A DNA stretch of 64,000 nt from Viridibacillus sp050279675 (lineage in GTDB: Bacteria; Bacillota; Bacilli; Bacillales_A; Planococcaceae), in the NCBI RefSeq assembly GCF_050279675.1, contig NZ_JBNNUK010000008.1, forward strand, positions 62,001 through 126,000, in the 5' to 3' direction. This document shows positions 26,236 through 34,657 of the stretch, in pieces; position 1 is the first letter of the stretch, and each line of letters opens with the position of its first letter. The position numbers and the translations under genes are program-made. The notes under the pieces are model-generated. The model searched no databases. It was not told the DNA's origin and worked only from the letters and a program-made list of their open reading frames with translations.

Positions 26236-26690
26236 CTTCGTGTAAGTACTAGTATGAATTTTAAAAGGATGAGAAATGTTACAGCACCTGCTGTATCTAA
26301 CATCACATCTTGAAAAGTAGCCGTTCGACCGGTTGTAAAATATTGATGAAGTTCATCAAGTGCCGCTAATGAAAATGTCAGAAGTGCAGCGGTGAATAGG
26401 CGGAATTTATGTTTAGGTAAAGCAATAAATATTGTTATCGCTATCAATCCGAACATGCCAAAGTGTGCAGCTTTTCGGATTAAGAATTCTAAAAAATAAT
26501 AATAGCCGCGCTCGTCTACTGATACAATTATGCCCCAATAGGGAATTTCTAATAGGGATAATAAAGGTTTTAGTGGTTCATTTGGAAACCACTCGCGTAA
26601 TGTTGGTACGATAGTTTGCTGCTCATAACTCTGACTAGAAGAGATGAAAATGACTAAGAGTAATATGAGTAAAGGAATTAATTTTTTCAT
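26217..26690 (-). CDS. VanZ family membrane protein
   Basis: A 157-residue protein with four to five membrane segments. RKAAHFGMFGLI and LDELHQYFTTGRTATFQDVMLDTAG are the VanZ signature. VanZ proteins are widespread in Firmicutes; one confers low-level teicoplanin resistance, others are uncharacterised. No vancomycin resistance genes lie nearby. Monocistronic; the ATG lacks a strong ribosome site (AAG only). Confidence 0.85.
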   Translation of the reverse strand: MKKLIPLLILLLVIFISSSQSYEQQTIVPTLREWFPNEPLKPLLSLLEIPYWGIIVSVDERGYYYFLEFLIRKAAHFGMFGLIAITIFIALPKHKFRLFTAALLTFSLAALDELHQYFTTGRTATFQDVMLDTAGAVTFLILLKFILVLTRRKSVEA

Positions 26691-26822
26691 ATAAGAACCA
26701 TACCATAAATCGACAGGATTTTCAGTTGGCGTAATGAAAATGCTAATTATAGTGTAACCTTTTGCAATTTCATGAAAGATGGTATGCTAAAAAAGCACTT
26801 AAATGATAAAGGACGTGTTAGA

Positions 26823-27815
26823 ATGCCCGGACGTAATGAACCGTGTCCATGTGGTAGTGGTAAGAAATACAAAAAATGCTGTGAGAAGAAAGAAGCAGTC
26901 ACAGTAGAAACCGTATACGCAGAAGAATTAGAACGAGTATTGCAAACATTTTATGATAAGTATCCGTTACGTAGCGACATTCCTGAGTTTGCTGAAGTAG
27001 CGAAGAAATGGCATGATGCAGTCGGCAAATATTTATTAGAAGATATGATTGAAGCCATTGCATTAGATGCATATTTCTTCCATAATAGAACGGATATTTG
27101 GCAAGGATATTTGCAAAAAGTGAAAAAAGAAGTAGTACGCCCATCGACTTTAACTGTATTAAATACTTGGGATCATCCAACAATGATGGTTGCTGAAATA
27201 ACAGCAATTGAAGAGAATTATATGGTGGTGCGAAATATTTTAACAGATGAAGTTGTACATTTGCGTCGTGAAAGTGACAAGCCTGTGCCTGTAGGCGTGC
27301 ATGTATTTTGCTTTATCTTATCAGACGGCTCAAATAAAGAATCGCATCATTTAGCGGTATCAAGTATGATTTTCTTCCCGAAAGATCATCAAGCTGTATT
27401 CGGAAAATTAGCAGAAACTTTTAAAGCACAATCGGCTTTAGACGAAGAAGCTTATTGGAAAGAAAATAGCCTGAGCTTCTGGAAAGAGCTAGGTGAAGCT
27501 GGCTTTGAAGGCGGAGAATTTACGGATTTTGAAGCGGATGTATTTTTACGTGTGCTAGAATTTTTAGAAGACAAAGGACAAGACCCAAGACCAGTTCTTG
27601 AAATTGTAGAAGATTATGTTGTAGAGCGCCAACCGAAAGCACGTAAGGCTGTAGCAATTGCAGCTGGTGCCATTCGTTTTGGTGAAGAGCAAAAATTATT
27701 TGGACCACTTGGCATGACAGTGAAAGAAATTGCTGAAAACTTTGAGGTTTCTCCATCTTCATTAAACAAATATTATAATGAGCTAACGACTTATTATACT
27801 GAAAAAAACAACTGA
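26823..27815 (+). CDS. SEC-C zinc-binding protein with C-terminal HTH-like segment
   Basis: A 330-residue protein beginning MPGRNEPCPCGSGKKYKKCC, the SEC-C zinc motif (CPCGSGKKYKKCC) also seen at the end of SecA. A 250-residue middle region has no recognised domain. The last 35 residues (VKEIAENFEVSPSSLNKY) look like a helix-turn-helix. GGACGTG is spaced for the ATG at 26823; the longer frame from 26772 adds an unsupported N-terminus. A paralogue lies at 51385-52422. The role is unknown; nucleic-acid or ribosome association is inference. Confidence 0.75.
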   Translation: MPGRNEPCPCGSGKKYKKCCEKKEAVTVETVYAEELERVLQTFYDKYPLRSDIPEFAEVAKKWHDAVGKYLLEDMIEAIALDAYFFHNRTDIWQGYLQKVKKEVVRPSTLTVLNTWDHPTMMVAEITAIEENYMVVRNILTDEVVHLRRESDKPVPVGVHVFCFILSDGSNKESHHLAVSSMIFFPKDHQAVFGKLAETFKAQSALDEEAYWKENSLSFWKELGEAGFEGGEFTDFEADVFLRVLEFLEDKGQDPRPVLEIVEDYVVERQPKARKAVAIAAGAIRFGEEQKLFGPLGMTVKEIAENFEVSPSSLNKYYNELTTYYTEKNN

Positions 27816-27824
27816 TTTTGAGGA

Positions 27825-27860
27825 ACCAAGCCTGGTATTATACCGGGCTTGGTATTTTTA
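27825..27860 (+). terminator. Terminator after the SEC-C gene
   Basis: ACCAAGCCTGGTA pairs with TACCGGGCTTGGT (one G-T pair) and is followed by ATTTTTA. Confidence 0.8.
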
Positions 27861-28050
27861 GTTTTTTCTTAATTCCTCTGATTAGTGGTAGTTAGGGGCA
27901 TTAGTCTAGAAATTTACTTTCTCTATAAGAAAGGTTAGGCTAAAGGTGGATTTCTAAAAGTACAAAAAGTAAAAAGTTTGCATTCTTAAGAGGTCTGTTA
28001 TAGCTTTAAAATATGAGAAGTATTGTCCAACCTTCAGGAGGTTTTAACAG

Positions 28051-29055
28051 ATGAACACAAATCAACCTTTTACAGATGCAGAATTTGATCATATTTTTGA
28101 AGAAAAGTCAGAAGAAATTAATGCCCAGCTGGATCGTGAAATTTTGATAGCCATGATAGGTGATGTAAACGCTGGGAAATCCTCAACAGTAAATAAATTA
28201 ATGGGTGACGATGTGGCACCAGTGGGCGCAAATCCTGGTGAAACTCAGCATGTCAGAAAGTATATATACAAAGATAAAATTGTTTTCGTCGATACTCCAG
28301 GGCTTGATGATATTAAAAGTGAGAACTCGGATTTAACGATGAATTTTTTCCATGAGGCAGATGTCGTGCTATTTTTCCTTAATGCAGCGGGTACTGTTCT
28401 TTCAGAAACGGAGCTTGCTTCACTAAAGAAAATAAGTGCGGTCAATAAAGACATTATTCTAGTACTTAACAAAATTGATGCAGCCGACGATATACCAAGC
28501 CTTGTGAAATATGTACAAGACCATACAAATTATCAGTATCCAGTGACACCGATTTCTTCTCGCACAGGTGAAAATATGTCCATGTTACAAGAAAAGGTGT
28601 TAGAGCTTTTAGAGGTCAAAAAAAAAGACATTTTAATGGCAGCTCATCTGGCTGATAAGTCGGCTACTGCTAAAAAATGGATTTTAGGAGCAGGTGCATC
28701 AGCGGCTGCGATTGGAGCAGTACCGATTCCAGGTGCTGATTTCGTACCATTAACAACTTTACAAGTAGGTATGATGTTGAAGTTATCTACCCTTTATGGA
28801 AAGCCCATTTCTAAAGATAAAGCTAAGGAAATGATTATCGCAACGATAGTTGGTAACGTTGGGAAAACAATCTTCCGCCAAATAGTAAAATTCGTACCAG
28901 GAGCAGGCACTGTTGCTGGTGCGAGTGTGGCAGGTGGAATGACAATAGCACTCGGCTATGCGGTGAAATATGCGTACGAAAATGACATCGACGTCAATTC
29001 AAAAACACTTAAACCGTTATATGAAATGTTTTTAAAAGACCAAAAGAAAAAGTAA
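28051..29055 (+). CDS. Era/dynamin-like GTPase with hydrophobic C-terminal domain
   Basis: A 334-residue protein. The GTPase domain has P-loop GDVNAGKSS (residues 37-45), Walker B/G3 VDTPGLDD, and G4 LNKID. The C-terminal 130 residues are glycine/alanine-rich and hydrophobic (GAVPIPGADF, FVPGAGTVAGAS), recalling DUF697/YcjF-type membrane-associating domains. It probably binds GTP and works at the membrane; the process is unknown. ATG follows a strong AGGAGG. Monocistronic. Confidence 0.78.
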   Translation: MNTNQPFTDAEFDHIFEEKSEEINAQLDREILIAMIGDVNAGKSSTVNKLMGDDVAPVGANPGETQHVRKYIYKDKIVFVDTPGLDDIKSENSDLTMNFFHEADVVLFFLNAAGTVLSETELASLKKISAVNKDIILVLNKIDAADDIPSLVKYVQDHTNYQYPVTPISSRTGENMSMLQEKVLELLEVKKKDILMAAHLADKSATAKKWILGAGASAAAIGAVPIPGADFVPLTTLQVGMMLKLSTLYGKPISKDKAKEMIIATIVGNVGKTIFRQIVKFVPGAGTVAGASVAGGMTIALGYAVKYAYENDIDVNSKTLKPLYEMFLKDQKKK

Positions 29056-29066
29056 TATTATATTCT

Positions 29067-29106
29067 GTGCTATAAATCCTATGAAGGATTTATAGCACGT
29101 TTTTTG
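29067..29106 (+). terminator. Terminator after the GTPase gene
   Basis: A perfect 13-bp stem, GTGCTATAAATCC with GGATTTATAGCAC, is followed by GTTTTTTG. Confidence 0.9.
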
Positions 29107-29212
29107 TTTTATGTAAGATATAATATAGCTAACGGCTTTTTTTATTTTGAAGTAGATTATTCCGTATTTAGTGATAGAATATGTAAAAGTATTTTTGTAG
29201 GGGGTAATTCTC

Positions 29213-30235
29213 ATAGCTATTATTAAGCCAAAAAGATTAAAGGTTGGTAGTACAATCGGAATTATAGCGCCATCTTCAGGTATAGCAGCTGATTGTCCTG
29301 GTCGTTTGCAAAGAGGAATTGAAGCGATTGAGAAAATGGGCTATAAAGTAGTTGTTGGAAAGAATGCGACAAAGAGCGACCACTATATGGCTGGCGCTGT
29401 AATTGAAAGATTGGTGGATTTACATGCGATGTTTAGTGATCCAAAAATTGATGCGATTATTACGACCATTGGTGGGACTTGTTCACATCAATTATTAGAT
29501 AAAATCGATTATGAACTAATTAAAAATAATCCTAAAATATTTATGGGCTATAGTGATATTACAGCTTTGAATAGCGCTATTTATGAAAAAACAGGACTCG
29601 TTACATTTTTAGGACCAGCGATTTTACCTCAGTTCGGTGAATTCAATGGGTTGATGGATTATACATATAATTATTTTCAAAATACATTGGTTGAGGCAAA
29701 TACTGTTGAGATTAACAGTTCATCATATCGTGTATTGGAATCATTATCTTGGGACAAAAAAGATACTAGGGAGCGTTTTAAAGAATTTAATACTGGTATG
29801 CAAATTTTCAAACAAGGAAAAGCAAATGGCAAGATTATTGCAGGTAATGTTGGGGTTATGTTACTTCTAGCAGGAACAGAATACTTTCCAAATGTGGATG
29901 GAGCAATTCTTTGTTTAGAAGATGATGAAGGTGAATGTCCAGAATCAATAGATCGATATTTTACACAACTGAGACATATGCAGGTATTTGAAAAAATTTC
30001 TGCGTTAGTCATTGGTCGGTTCCATCCATCGGTAGGTTTTGGAGATAATCACGAAAATGGGTTATTACACGCTATTTTACAAAGAGCTACAGAGGGGTAT
30101 GATCTCCCGATTGTTTACAATGCTGACTTTGGTCACACAGATCCGATGTTCATTTTACCAAATGGTATTCAAGCTTCAATTCAAGCAAATGAAGACGGAA
30201 TTGAATTTCGATTTTTAGAAACAGCTGTACAATAA
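29213..30235 (+). CDS. LD-carboxypeptidase (peptidase S66, MccF/LdcA family), apparent ATA start
   Basis: A 341-codon S66 peptidase. TIGIIAPSSG lies at the N-terminus, the nucleophile serine is in FMGYSDITAL, the glutamate in LCLEDDEGE and the histidine in NADFGHTDP. Family members cut the terminal D-Ala from muropeptides or cleave microcin C. Homology clearly extends upstream of the first TTG (29306): AIIKPKRLKVGSTIGIIAP is in frame. The only codon correctly spaced from AGGGGGT is ATA at 29213, and a stop lies at 29198. The start is therefore non-canonical or a lost ATG; starting at the TTG would remove the first strand. Confidence 0.78.
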   Translation: MAIIKPKRLKVGSTIGIIAPSSGIAADCPGRLQRGIEAIEKMGYKVVVGKNATKSDHYMAGAVIERLVDLHAMFSDPKIDAIITTIGGTCSHQLLDKIDYELIKNNPKIFMGYSDITALNSAIYEKTGLVTFLGPAILPQFGEFNGLMDYTYNYFQNTLVEANTVEINSSSYRVLESLSWDKKDTRERFKEFNTGMQIFKQGKANGKIIAGNVGVMLLLAGTEYFPNVDGAILCLEDDEGECPESIDRYFTQLRHMQVFEKISALVIGRFHPSVGFGDNHENGLLHAILQRATEGYDLPIVYNADFGHTDPMFILPNGIQASIQANEDGIEFRFLETAVQ

Positions 30236-30409
30236 ATAATTAGAAATAACGGTGTATTAGTTGACCTAAAAGAGCAGATATAAAATTTCATGCAGAAACA
30301 TAGTATTTAATAGTGAAATAATAACATTCTTTTACTAGCAGATTCATATTTATCATGGTACTATCGAAATAAATAAAACTGAAATTTTCAAATAAAGAGG
30401 CGAAGTAAT

Positions 30410-30601
30410 TTGTTAAAAGGTTTACCATTATATATGGTGTTAATCGCTGTCGGTTCGCTTAGTATCACATTTGGTATGACGCGTAATTTACCTTTGACGA
30501 TGCAATGGATATTACTTATAAGCGGCACGATTTTGAACATCATTAGCTTAATCGGACTTTTTATATTTTTGGCAAAGCAAGACTCGAATAAAAAAGCATA
30601 A
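30410..30601 (+). CDS. Small two-TM membrane protein of unknown function
   Basis: A 63-residue protein, MLKGLPLYMVLIAVGSLSI then a second hydrophobic stretch (WILLISGTILNIISLIGLFI) and a basic tail. Two membrane segments and no recognised domain. It starts at TTG with AGAGGCG about 8 bp upstream, and a terminator follows. Coding is supported by the ribosome site, the membrane pattern and the independent terminator. No function assigned. Confidence 0.6.
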   Translation: MLKGLPLYMVLIAVGSLSITFGMTRNLPLTMQWILLISGTILNIISLIGLFIFLAKQDSNKKA

Positions 30602-30610
30602 CTATTAAGA

Positions 30611-30642
30611 AAGCTATCTCACTAAAAGTGGGGTAGTTTTTT
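30611..30642 (+). terminator. Terminator after the small membrane protein gene
   Basis: AAGCTATCTCAC pairs imperfectly with GTGGGGTAGTTTT, followed by TTATTTTT. Confidence 0.65.
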
Positions 30643-30659
30643 ATTTTTGGAAAATATTG

Positions 30660-30689
30660 TTGTATAGATTTAACGCAGCGTGATATAGT
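30660..30689 (+). promoter_or_regulatory. Promoter-like sequence of a possible small RNA
   Basis: TTGTAT (30660-30665) and TATAGT (30684-30689) are separated by 18 bp. No gene with a credible ribosome site lies between this and the terminator at 30810-30838. Confidence 0.4.
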
Positions 30690-30695
30690 CGAAGT

Positions 30696-30838
30696 GTGAC
30701 ATAGTTGCAGTAAAACAAGTGTCGCATGAATATAAAGCAAATGGTATCTTGTTTTATGGTGTTTCGGCAGTTAAAATGTTTTTTGTTTTTGATACAACAG
30801 TTTAGTTTGAGCTATCCATAAAAAAGGATAGCTTTTTT
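30696..30838 (+). ncRNA. Candidate small RNA (about 140 nt)
   Basis: A gene-free segment between a promoter-like sequence and a strong intrinsic terminator. A 31-codon frame from the ATG at 30727 is present but lacks a ribosome site and runs into the terminator. The upstream protein gene has its own terminator at 30611-30642, so this second terminator would otherwise have no partner. The transcript is inferred. Confidence 0.3.
30810..30838 (+). terminator. Orphan intrinsic terminator
   Basis: AGCTATCC pairs with GGATAGCT and is followed by TTTTTTA. It does not follow any annotated gene directly. Confidence 0.75.
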
Positions 30839-30854
30839 ATTAAATTCAGTACCT

Positions 30855-30883
30855 TGCATTGAACAATAGTCATATGATATAGT
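30855..30883 (+). promoter_or_regulatory. Promoter of the padR-like operon
   Basis: TTGCAT (30855-30860), a 17-bp spacer and TATAGT (30878-30883), 37 bp upstream of the padR-like start. Confidence 0.55.
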
Positions 30884-30885
30884 AC

Positions 30886-30898
30886 TGTTTAATAAACA
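30886..30898. promoter_or_regulatory. Putative PadR operator
   Basis: TGTTTA-A-TAAACA is a perfect 13-bp palindrome just after the -10 box. AACAATAGT is directly repeated at 30862-30870 and 30895-30903, 33 bp apart. Confidence 0.5.
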
Positions 30899-30919
30899 AT
30901 AGTGAAGGGAGGAAGCTGT

Positions 30920-31240
30920 ATGAACGTGCAATTTAAAAAGGGTGTATTGAATTTATGTGTGTTAGCTTTACTTGAAAATCAGGATCGTTATGGATATGAG
31001 CTAGTGCAAGCTATTTCACATCAAATTGAAATTTCAGAGGGCTCTGTTTATCCATTGCTTCGCCGTCTCACGAAAGAAGGCTATTTTACCACTTATTTAA
31101 AGGAATCAACGGAAGGACCGCCACGTAAGTATTACCAAATTACAAAGCAGGGCCTAATTTATCTGGAAGAATTACGTCAAGAATGGGATTCATTTATTGC
31201 TGGAGTAAACCATTTAATCCATGAGGGGGATGTAAAATGA
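30920..31240 (+). CDS. PadR family transcriptional regulator
   Basis: A 106-residue winged-helix protein: KGVLNLCVLALLENQDRYGYELVQAI, SEGSVYPLLRRLTKEGYF and GPPRKYYQITKQG are diagnostic of PadR. GGGAGG precedes the ATG at 30920. Its stop overlaps the next gene (ATGA). In Bacilli such PadR proteins are regularly paired with HAAS/DUF1700-DUF4097 membrane or envelope-stress proteins and repress their own operon. Confidence 0.88.
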   Translation: MNVQFKKGVLNLCVLALLENQDRYGYELVQAISHQIEISEGSVYPLLRRLTKEGYFTTYLKESTEGPPRKYYQITKQGLIYLEELRQEWDSFIAGVNHLIHEGDVK

Positions 31241-32259
31241 ATGAGGAACGTTATTTACAAGCACTAGAAAAAGAGTTGGATTGTTTAAAACAAGAGGAAA
31301 GACAGGATATCATTCGTGATTTTCGCGAGTATTTTTCAAATGGACGTAGTGAAGGGAAAACAGATACCGCAATCATTGATGCCCTTGGGACTCCAGCACA
31401 TATTGCTAAGGAATTATTAAAGGCTTATGGTGAGGAGGATATGAAGGTGACGGAGGAACAGCCTAAAGGGGAGTACTTTACGAAAGTTAGTATAGAGGCT
31501 GATTTTGCAGACCTAGATATTATTCCATCACCAGATGACCGTGCATATGTTGATATGAAAGATCAATTAAGCAATAAGTTGATTTCAATGGATATTGTCG
31601 GAGATACACTTAAAATCGTTATTAAAGAGAAGAAAAAATGGTTCACGTTTGGCGTGATTTTAACATTTGGCAACGCACCTAAAGTGACGATTAAATTACC
31701 TAAACGTATGTATGATATGATTCGAGTTGATAACGATAATGGTGCAACGAAAGCGGAACAATTACATGCTATTTTAATGCATATCGAATCAGATAATGGT
31801 CGAATTATATTAACAGATAGTGCTTCTACAAACTTACATGTAGAAACTGACAATGGCCGTATTACGTTAAAAGATGTTCAATGTAAAACATTAACGGGTG
31901 AGACGGATAATGGCCGTATAGAGTTACATCATGTACAAACAGAGACAGTTAAGGTTAAAACAGATAATGGTCGAATCGACATTCGAGAAGTAACAGGTGC
32001 CATTGAAGCAGAAACAGATAATGGCCGTATTGAAGCTTTTATTCCTATTATCACTAAACCAATTTCTTTGGAAACGGACAATGGTAGCATTCAATTATAC
32101 GTAAAAGAAAAGCCAGATAATGCTACGATTCAAACTAAAAAGGATATGGGGAAGAGTATAATTTTCGGTGAGAAAACGAAAAAAGTAATCTTGGGTAATG
32201 GTCTATTACCAATATTCTTAAAAACAGATAACGGTAGCATTACCGTTGCAGAAAAATAA
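31237..32259 (+). CDS. HAAS/DUF1700 plus DUF4097 repeat protein
   Basis: A 340-residue protein. The first 70 residues (LDCLKQEERQDIIRDFREYF, ALGTPAHIAKELL) are a HAAS/DUF1700 domain. The rest is a beta-ladder of DUF4097 repeats in which (E/K)(T/S)DNGRI or TDNGSI occurs seven times at roughly 18-25 residue intervals, consistent with a right-handed beta-helix. No membrane segment is obvious, unlike most HAAS proteins. It is translationally coupled to padR. Function unknown; an envelope-stress role is inference from the PadR pairing. Confidence 0.8.
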   Translation: MNEERYLQALEKELDCLKQEERQDIIRDFREYFSNGRSEGKTDTAIIDALGTPAHIAKELLKAYGEEDMKVTEEQPKGEYFTKVSIEADFADLDIIPSPDDRAYVDMKDQLSNKLISMDIVGDTLKIVIKEKKKWFTFGVILTFGNAPKVTIKLPKRMYDMIRVDNDNGATKAEQLHAILMHIESDNGRIILTDSASTNLHVETDNGRITLKDVQCKTLTGETDNGRIELHHVQTETVKVKTDNGRIDIREVTGAIEAETDNGRIEAFIPIITKPISLETDNGSIQLYVKEKPDNATIQTKKDMGKSIIFGEKTKKVILGNGLLPIFLKTDNGSITVAEK

Positions 32260-32264
32260 TATCT

Positions 32265-32297
32265 AGCCCCCTGTGCATATTGTACAGGGGGCTTTGC
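32265..32297 (+). terminator. Terminator after the DUF4097 gene
   Basis: AGCCCCCTGT pairs with ACAGGGGGCT, followed by a short TTTGCT tail. The stem is strong but the T run weak. Confidence 0.65.
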
Positions 32298-32372
32298 TGT
32301 AGTTAAAAATATATAAATGACGGAATATTTGCTAAAATAAGAATGGTAGAAATTTCATAAGGGGGAGAGATT

Positions 32373-33266
32373 ATGAAGAAAATTTTAGTACTAGGTGGCA
32401 CGCGTTTTTTTGGCAAGAGATTAGTTGAATTGTTAGTAGAGGATGGCCATGAAGTAACAATTGCTACACGTGGAAATTTAGCCAATCCCTTCGGTGATAA
32501 GGTACAACAAGTCACAGTAGATAGACTAAATGCCAAGGCGCTAAAATCAGCAGTAGGAAATGAACAATGGGATATTGTATACGATAATATTTGTTATTCA
32601 CCAGATGATGCAGCGGTGGCTTGTGCTATCTTTGATAAAAATGTAGGACAGTATGTTTTCACTTCAACATTATCAGTTTATTCAGCAGATGGGGTTGCTA
32701 AGATAGAAGAGGATTTTGATCCTTATACTTATCCAATTCAAATGGGAGATCAACAAGCATTTTCATATAGCGAAGGGAAACGTTTATCAGAAGCGCTATT
32801 TTTTCAAAAAGCAACGTTTCCAGTAACAGCAGTCCGATTCCCAATTGTAATTGGTGAAGAGGATTATACAGAAAGATTACTTTTCCATGTTGAGCATGTG
32901 AAAAATGAAGAAGAAATAGGAATGGTTAATACAGAAGCACGTATGTCCTTTATCTCATCTGATGAAGCAGGCTCTTTCTTGAAGTGGGTTGGACAAGAGC
33001 AGGTTACTGGGCCTATAAATGCGACATTAAAAGGCACATATTCATTAGCAGAAATGCTAGAAATTATTGAAGAAGAAGTCGGTAAAAAGGCCATTGTTTC
33101 AGCTGAAGCGGAACAGGAAAATGTTTCACCTTATAATATTCCGGATTCTTGGTATATGGAAACATCAAAAGCAGAGTCTGCTGGTTATACATTTGCAACA
33201 TTGGAAAGTAGTTTTCCACAACTTGTCCACAATCTTGTACAAGAAATACATCACAAAACTAGATAA
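32373..33266 (+). CDS. NAD-dependent epimerase/dehydratase family protein
   Basis: A 297-residue extended SDR. The N-terminus ILVLGGTRFFGKRLVE carries the GxxxxFG nucleotide motif. The YSEGKRLSE region supplies the tyrosine/lysine pair. Sequences of this kind are close to plant-chloroplast CSP41-like and bacterial sugar epimerase relatives; the substrate is unknown. ATG follows AAGGGGGAGAG. Monocistronic. Confidence 0.83.
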   Translation: MKKILVLGGTRFFGKRLVELLVEDGHEVTIATRGNLANPFGDKVQQVTVDRLNAKALKSAVGNEQWDIVYDNICYSPDDAAVACAIFDKNVGQYVFTSTLSVYSADGVAKIEEDFDPYTYPIQMGDQQAFSYSEGKRLSEALFFQKATFPVTAVRFPIVIGEEDYTERLLFHVEHVKNEEEIGMVNTEARMSFISSDEAGSFLKWVGQEQVTGPINATLKGTYSLAEMLEIIEEEVGKKAIVSAEAEQENVSPYNIPDSWYMETSKAESAGYTFATLESSFPQLVHNLVQEIHHKTR

Positions 33267-33283
33267 ATAAATCATTGATATGC

Positions 33284-33316
33284 GAGGAGCTACTATTTTT
33301 ACAAGTGGCTTCTTTC
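33284..33316 (+). terminator. Weak terminator after the epimerase gene
   Basis: GAGGAGCTACT pairs imperfectly with AGTGGCTTCTTTC. The T run is short. Confidence 0.45.
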
Positions 33317-33400
33317 AGTTTTAAGTGTATAAATCTATTTTTCGGGAACTATAAAAATATGTAAAGAATCTATTTTGAATGCGACTAGGAGTTGAAAACT

Positions 33401-33913
33401 ATGATTGAAATGATTTTACTAATCATTGTAATTAACATTTCTTATATGACTTTAACAACGCTACGGTTGATTTTGGTCATTAAAGGCTATCCGAAAGTTG
33501 CGTCCCTGCTCTCGATGGTAGAAGTATTTATCTATTTGATGGGATTAACGATTGTATTAGACAATTTGGATAATCCGTGGAATATCGCTGCTTACTGCCT
33601 AGGTTGGGGATTAGGTGTTTATTCGGGAAGTCTAATTGAACAGCGCCTGGCATTAGGCTATGTACTATTTGAAGTAATAGTTGATGCAAGTGAAGCAGCA
33701 CTAGTCGGAGAGTTACGTGCTAAGGGGTATGGCGTCACTTCATGGTTTGCAGATGGTAAGGATGGCAAGAAAATAAGTATGACAGTAATAGCCAAGCGCA
33801 AAAATGAAGCAAAATTACGTGCAACAATAATAGGCATCTCGCCAAAGGCATTTGTTATCTCTTATGAACCAAGTAAGCTCAATGGAGGATTTTTAGTAAA
33901 GCAAATGCGTTAA
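33401..33913 (+). CDS. UPF0316 (DUF2179) membrane protein, YebE-like
   Basis: A 170-residue protein with three N-terminal membrane segments (to about residue 80) and a soluble C-terminal DUF2179-type domain (LRAKGYGVTSWFADGKDGKK). It matches the UPF0316/YebE family, uncharacterised membrane proteins of Bacilli. AGGAG sits properly before the ATG at 33401; the TTG at 33392 is too close. Monocistronic with its own terminator. Confidence 0.8.
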   Translation: MIEMILLIIVINISYMTLTTLRLILVIKGYPKVASLLSMVEVFIYLMGLTIVLDNLDNPWNIAAYCLGWGLGVYSGSLIEQRLALGYVLFEVIVDASEAALVGELRAKGYGVTSWFADGKDGKKISMTVIAKRKNEAKLRATIIGISPKAFVISYEPSKLNGGFLVKQMR

Positions 33914-33928
33914 ATGTAATAAAGAAGA

Positions 33929-33972
33929 AGCATCATATCGTCTAGTTTTCTAGACAGTATGATGCTTTTTTA
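33929..33972. terminator. Bidirectional terminator
   Basis: AAGCATCATA with inner GTCTAG pairs with CTAGAC and TATGATGCTT, with a T run on the plus strand and an A run on the other side. It lies between convergent genes. Confidence 0.85.
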
Positions 33973-34371
33973 GTCAGTAGAATCATTAGCCAGAAGAATC
34001 TTCACTACTTCTAATGGACGTACATCTAATTCACCTATTTTTGTGAGGGGTAGCCAGACAGCTTCATATGTACCACCTTCAATTGAAGATTTTGTGAATT
34101 CTTCACCATTTCCTGTGCCAAATTCACCTGATATGATTTGAGCTGTGAAATAATATTGTGTACCATTGTATGGAACGGTTGTGAGTAATTTTTTGAGTTC
34201 TACGTGAACACCTAGTTCTTCAAAGGTTTCCCTAATCGCTGCTTGTTCAGCTGTTTCGCCATGCTCAATTCCACCCCCAGCGAAAACATAATAGTTACCA
34301 TGACCTTTATTTCTTTTCAATAAAGCTACTTTATCTTCTCGGATAATGACAGTAGCTGCTCGATTCCGCAT
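33970..34371 (-). CDS. Nudix hydrolase
   Basis: A 133-residue Nudix protein with the box GGGIEHGETAEQAAIRETFE followed by ELGV, all catalytic acids present. It hydrolyses a nucleoside diphosphate linked to another group; the substrate is unknown. GAGG is spaced 7 bp from the ATG at 34371; an ATG 6 bp upstream abuts the ribosome site. Monocistronic. Confidence 0.87.
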   Translation of the reverse strand: MRNRAATVIIREDKVALLKRNKGHGNYYVFAGGGIEHGETAEQAAIRETFEELGVHVELKKLLTTVPYNGTQYYFTAQIISGEFGTGNGEEFTKSSIEGGTYEAVWLPLTKIGELDVRPLEVVKILLANDSTD

Positions 34372-34657
34372 AGACATACCTCATTCAACTTAAAATGTTT
34401 GAAAAAACAATTAATTATAACCTTTTTTTGTACATTTGGTACAAATTTTATAAATATCGATTACAATAATAGGTAGGGGAATGTAGAATTATGGATTCAA
34501 TATATGAACCACCTATTCGTTGCTATCGTTTGAATTTAATTTCTTTTGTAGATACTATCTCTAGTATAGAATATTAGAGCTCTTCAAAATAGTAACAATC
34601 GCAGTAAATGAATATCGCTGAAGATAGATATTTATAGTGCAAGTAAGGAGTAGAAAA

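Noticed and set aside
26217..26690. Glycopeptide resistance locus
   Set aside because: Only a VanZ-family protein is present; no vanA/H/X/R/S genes lie nearby.
30727..30822. 31-codon frame starting MNIKQMVSCF
   Set aside because: No ribosome site and it ends inside the terminator stem; treated as part of a candidate small RNA instead.
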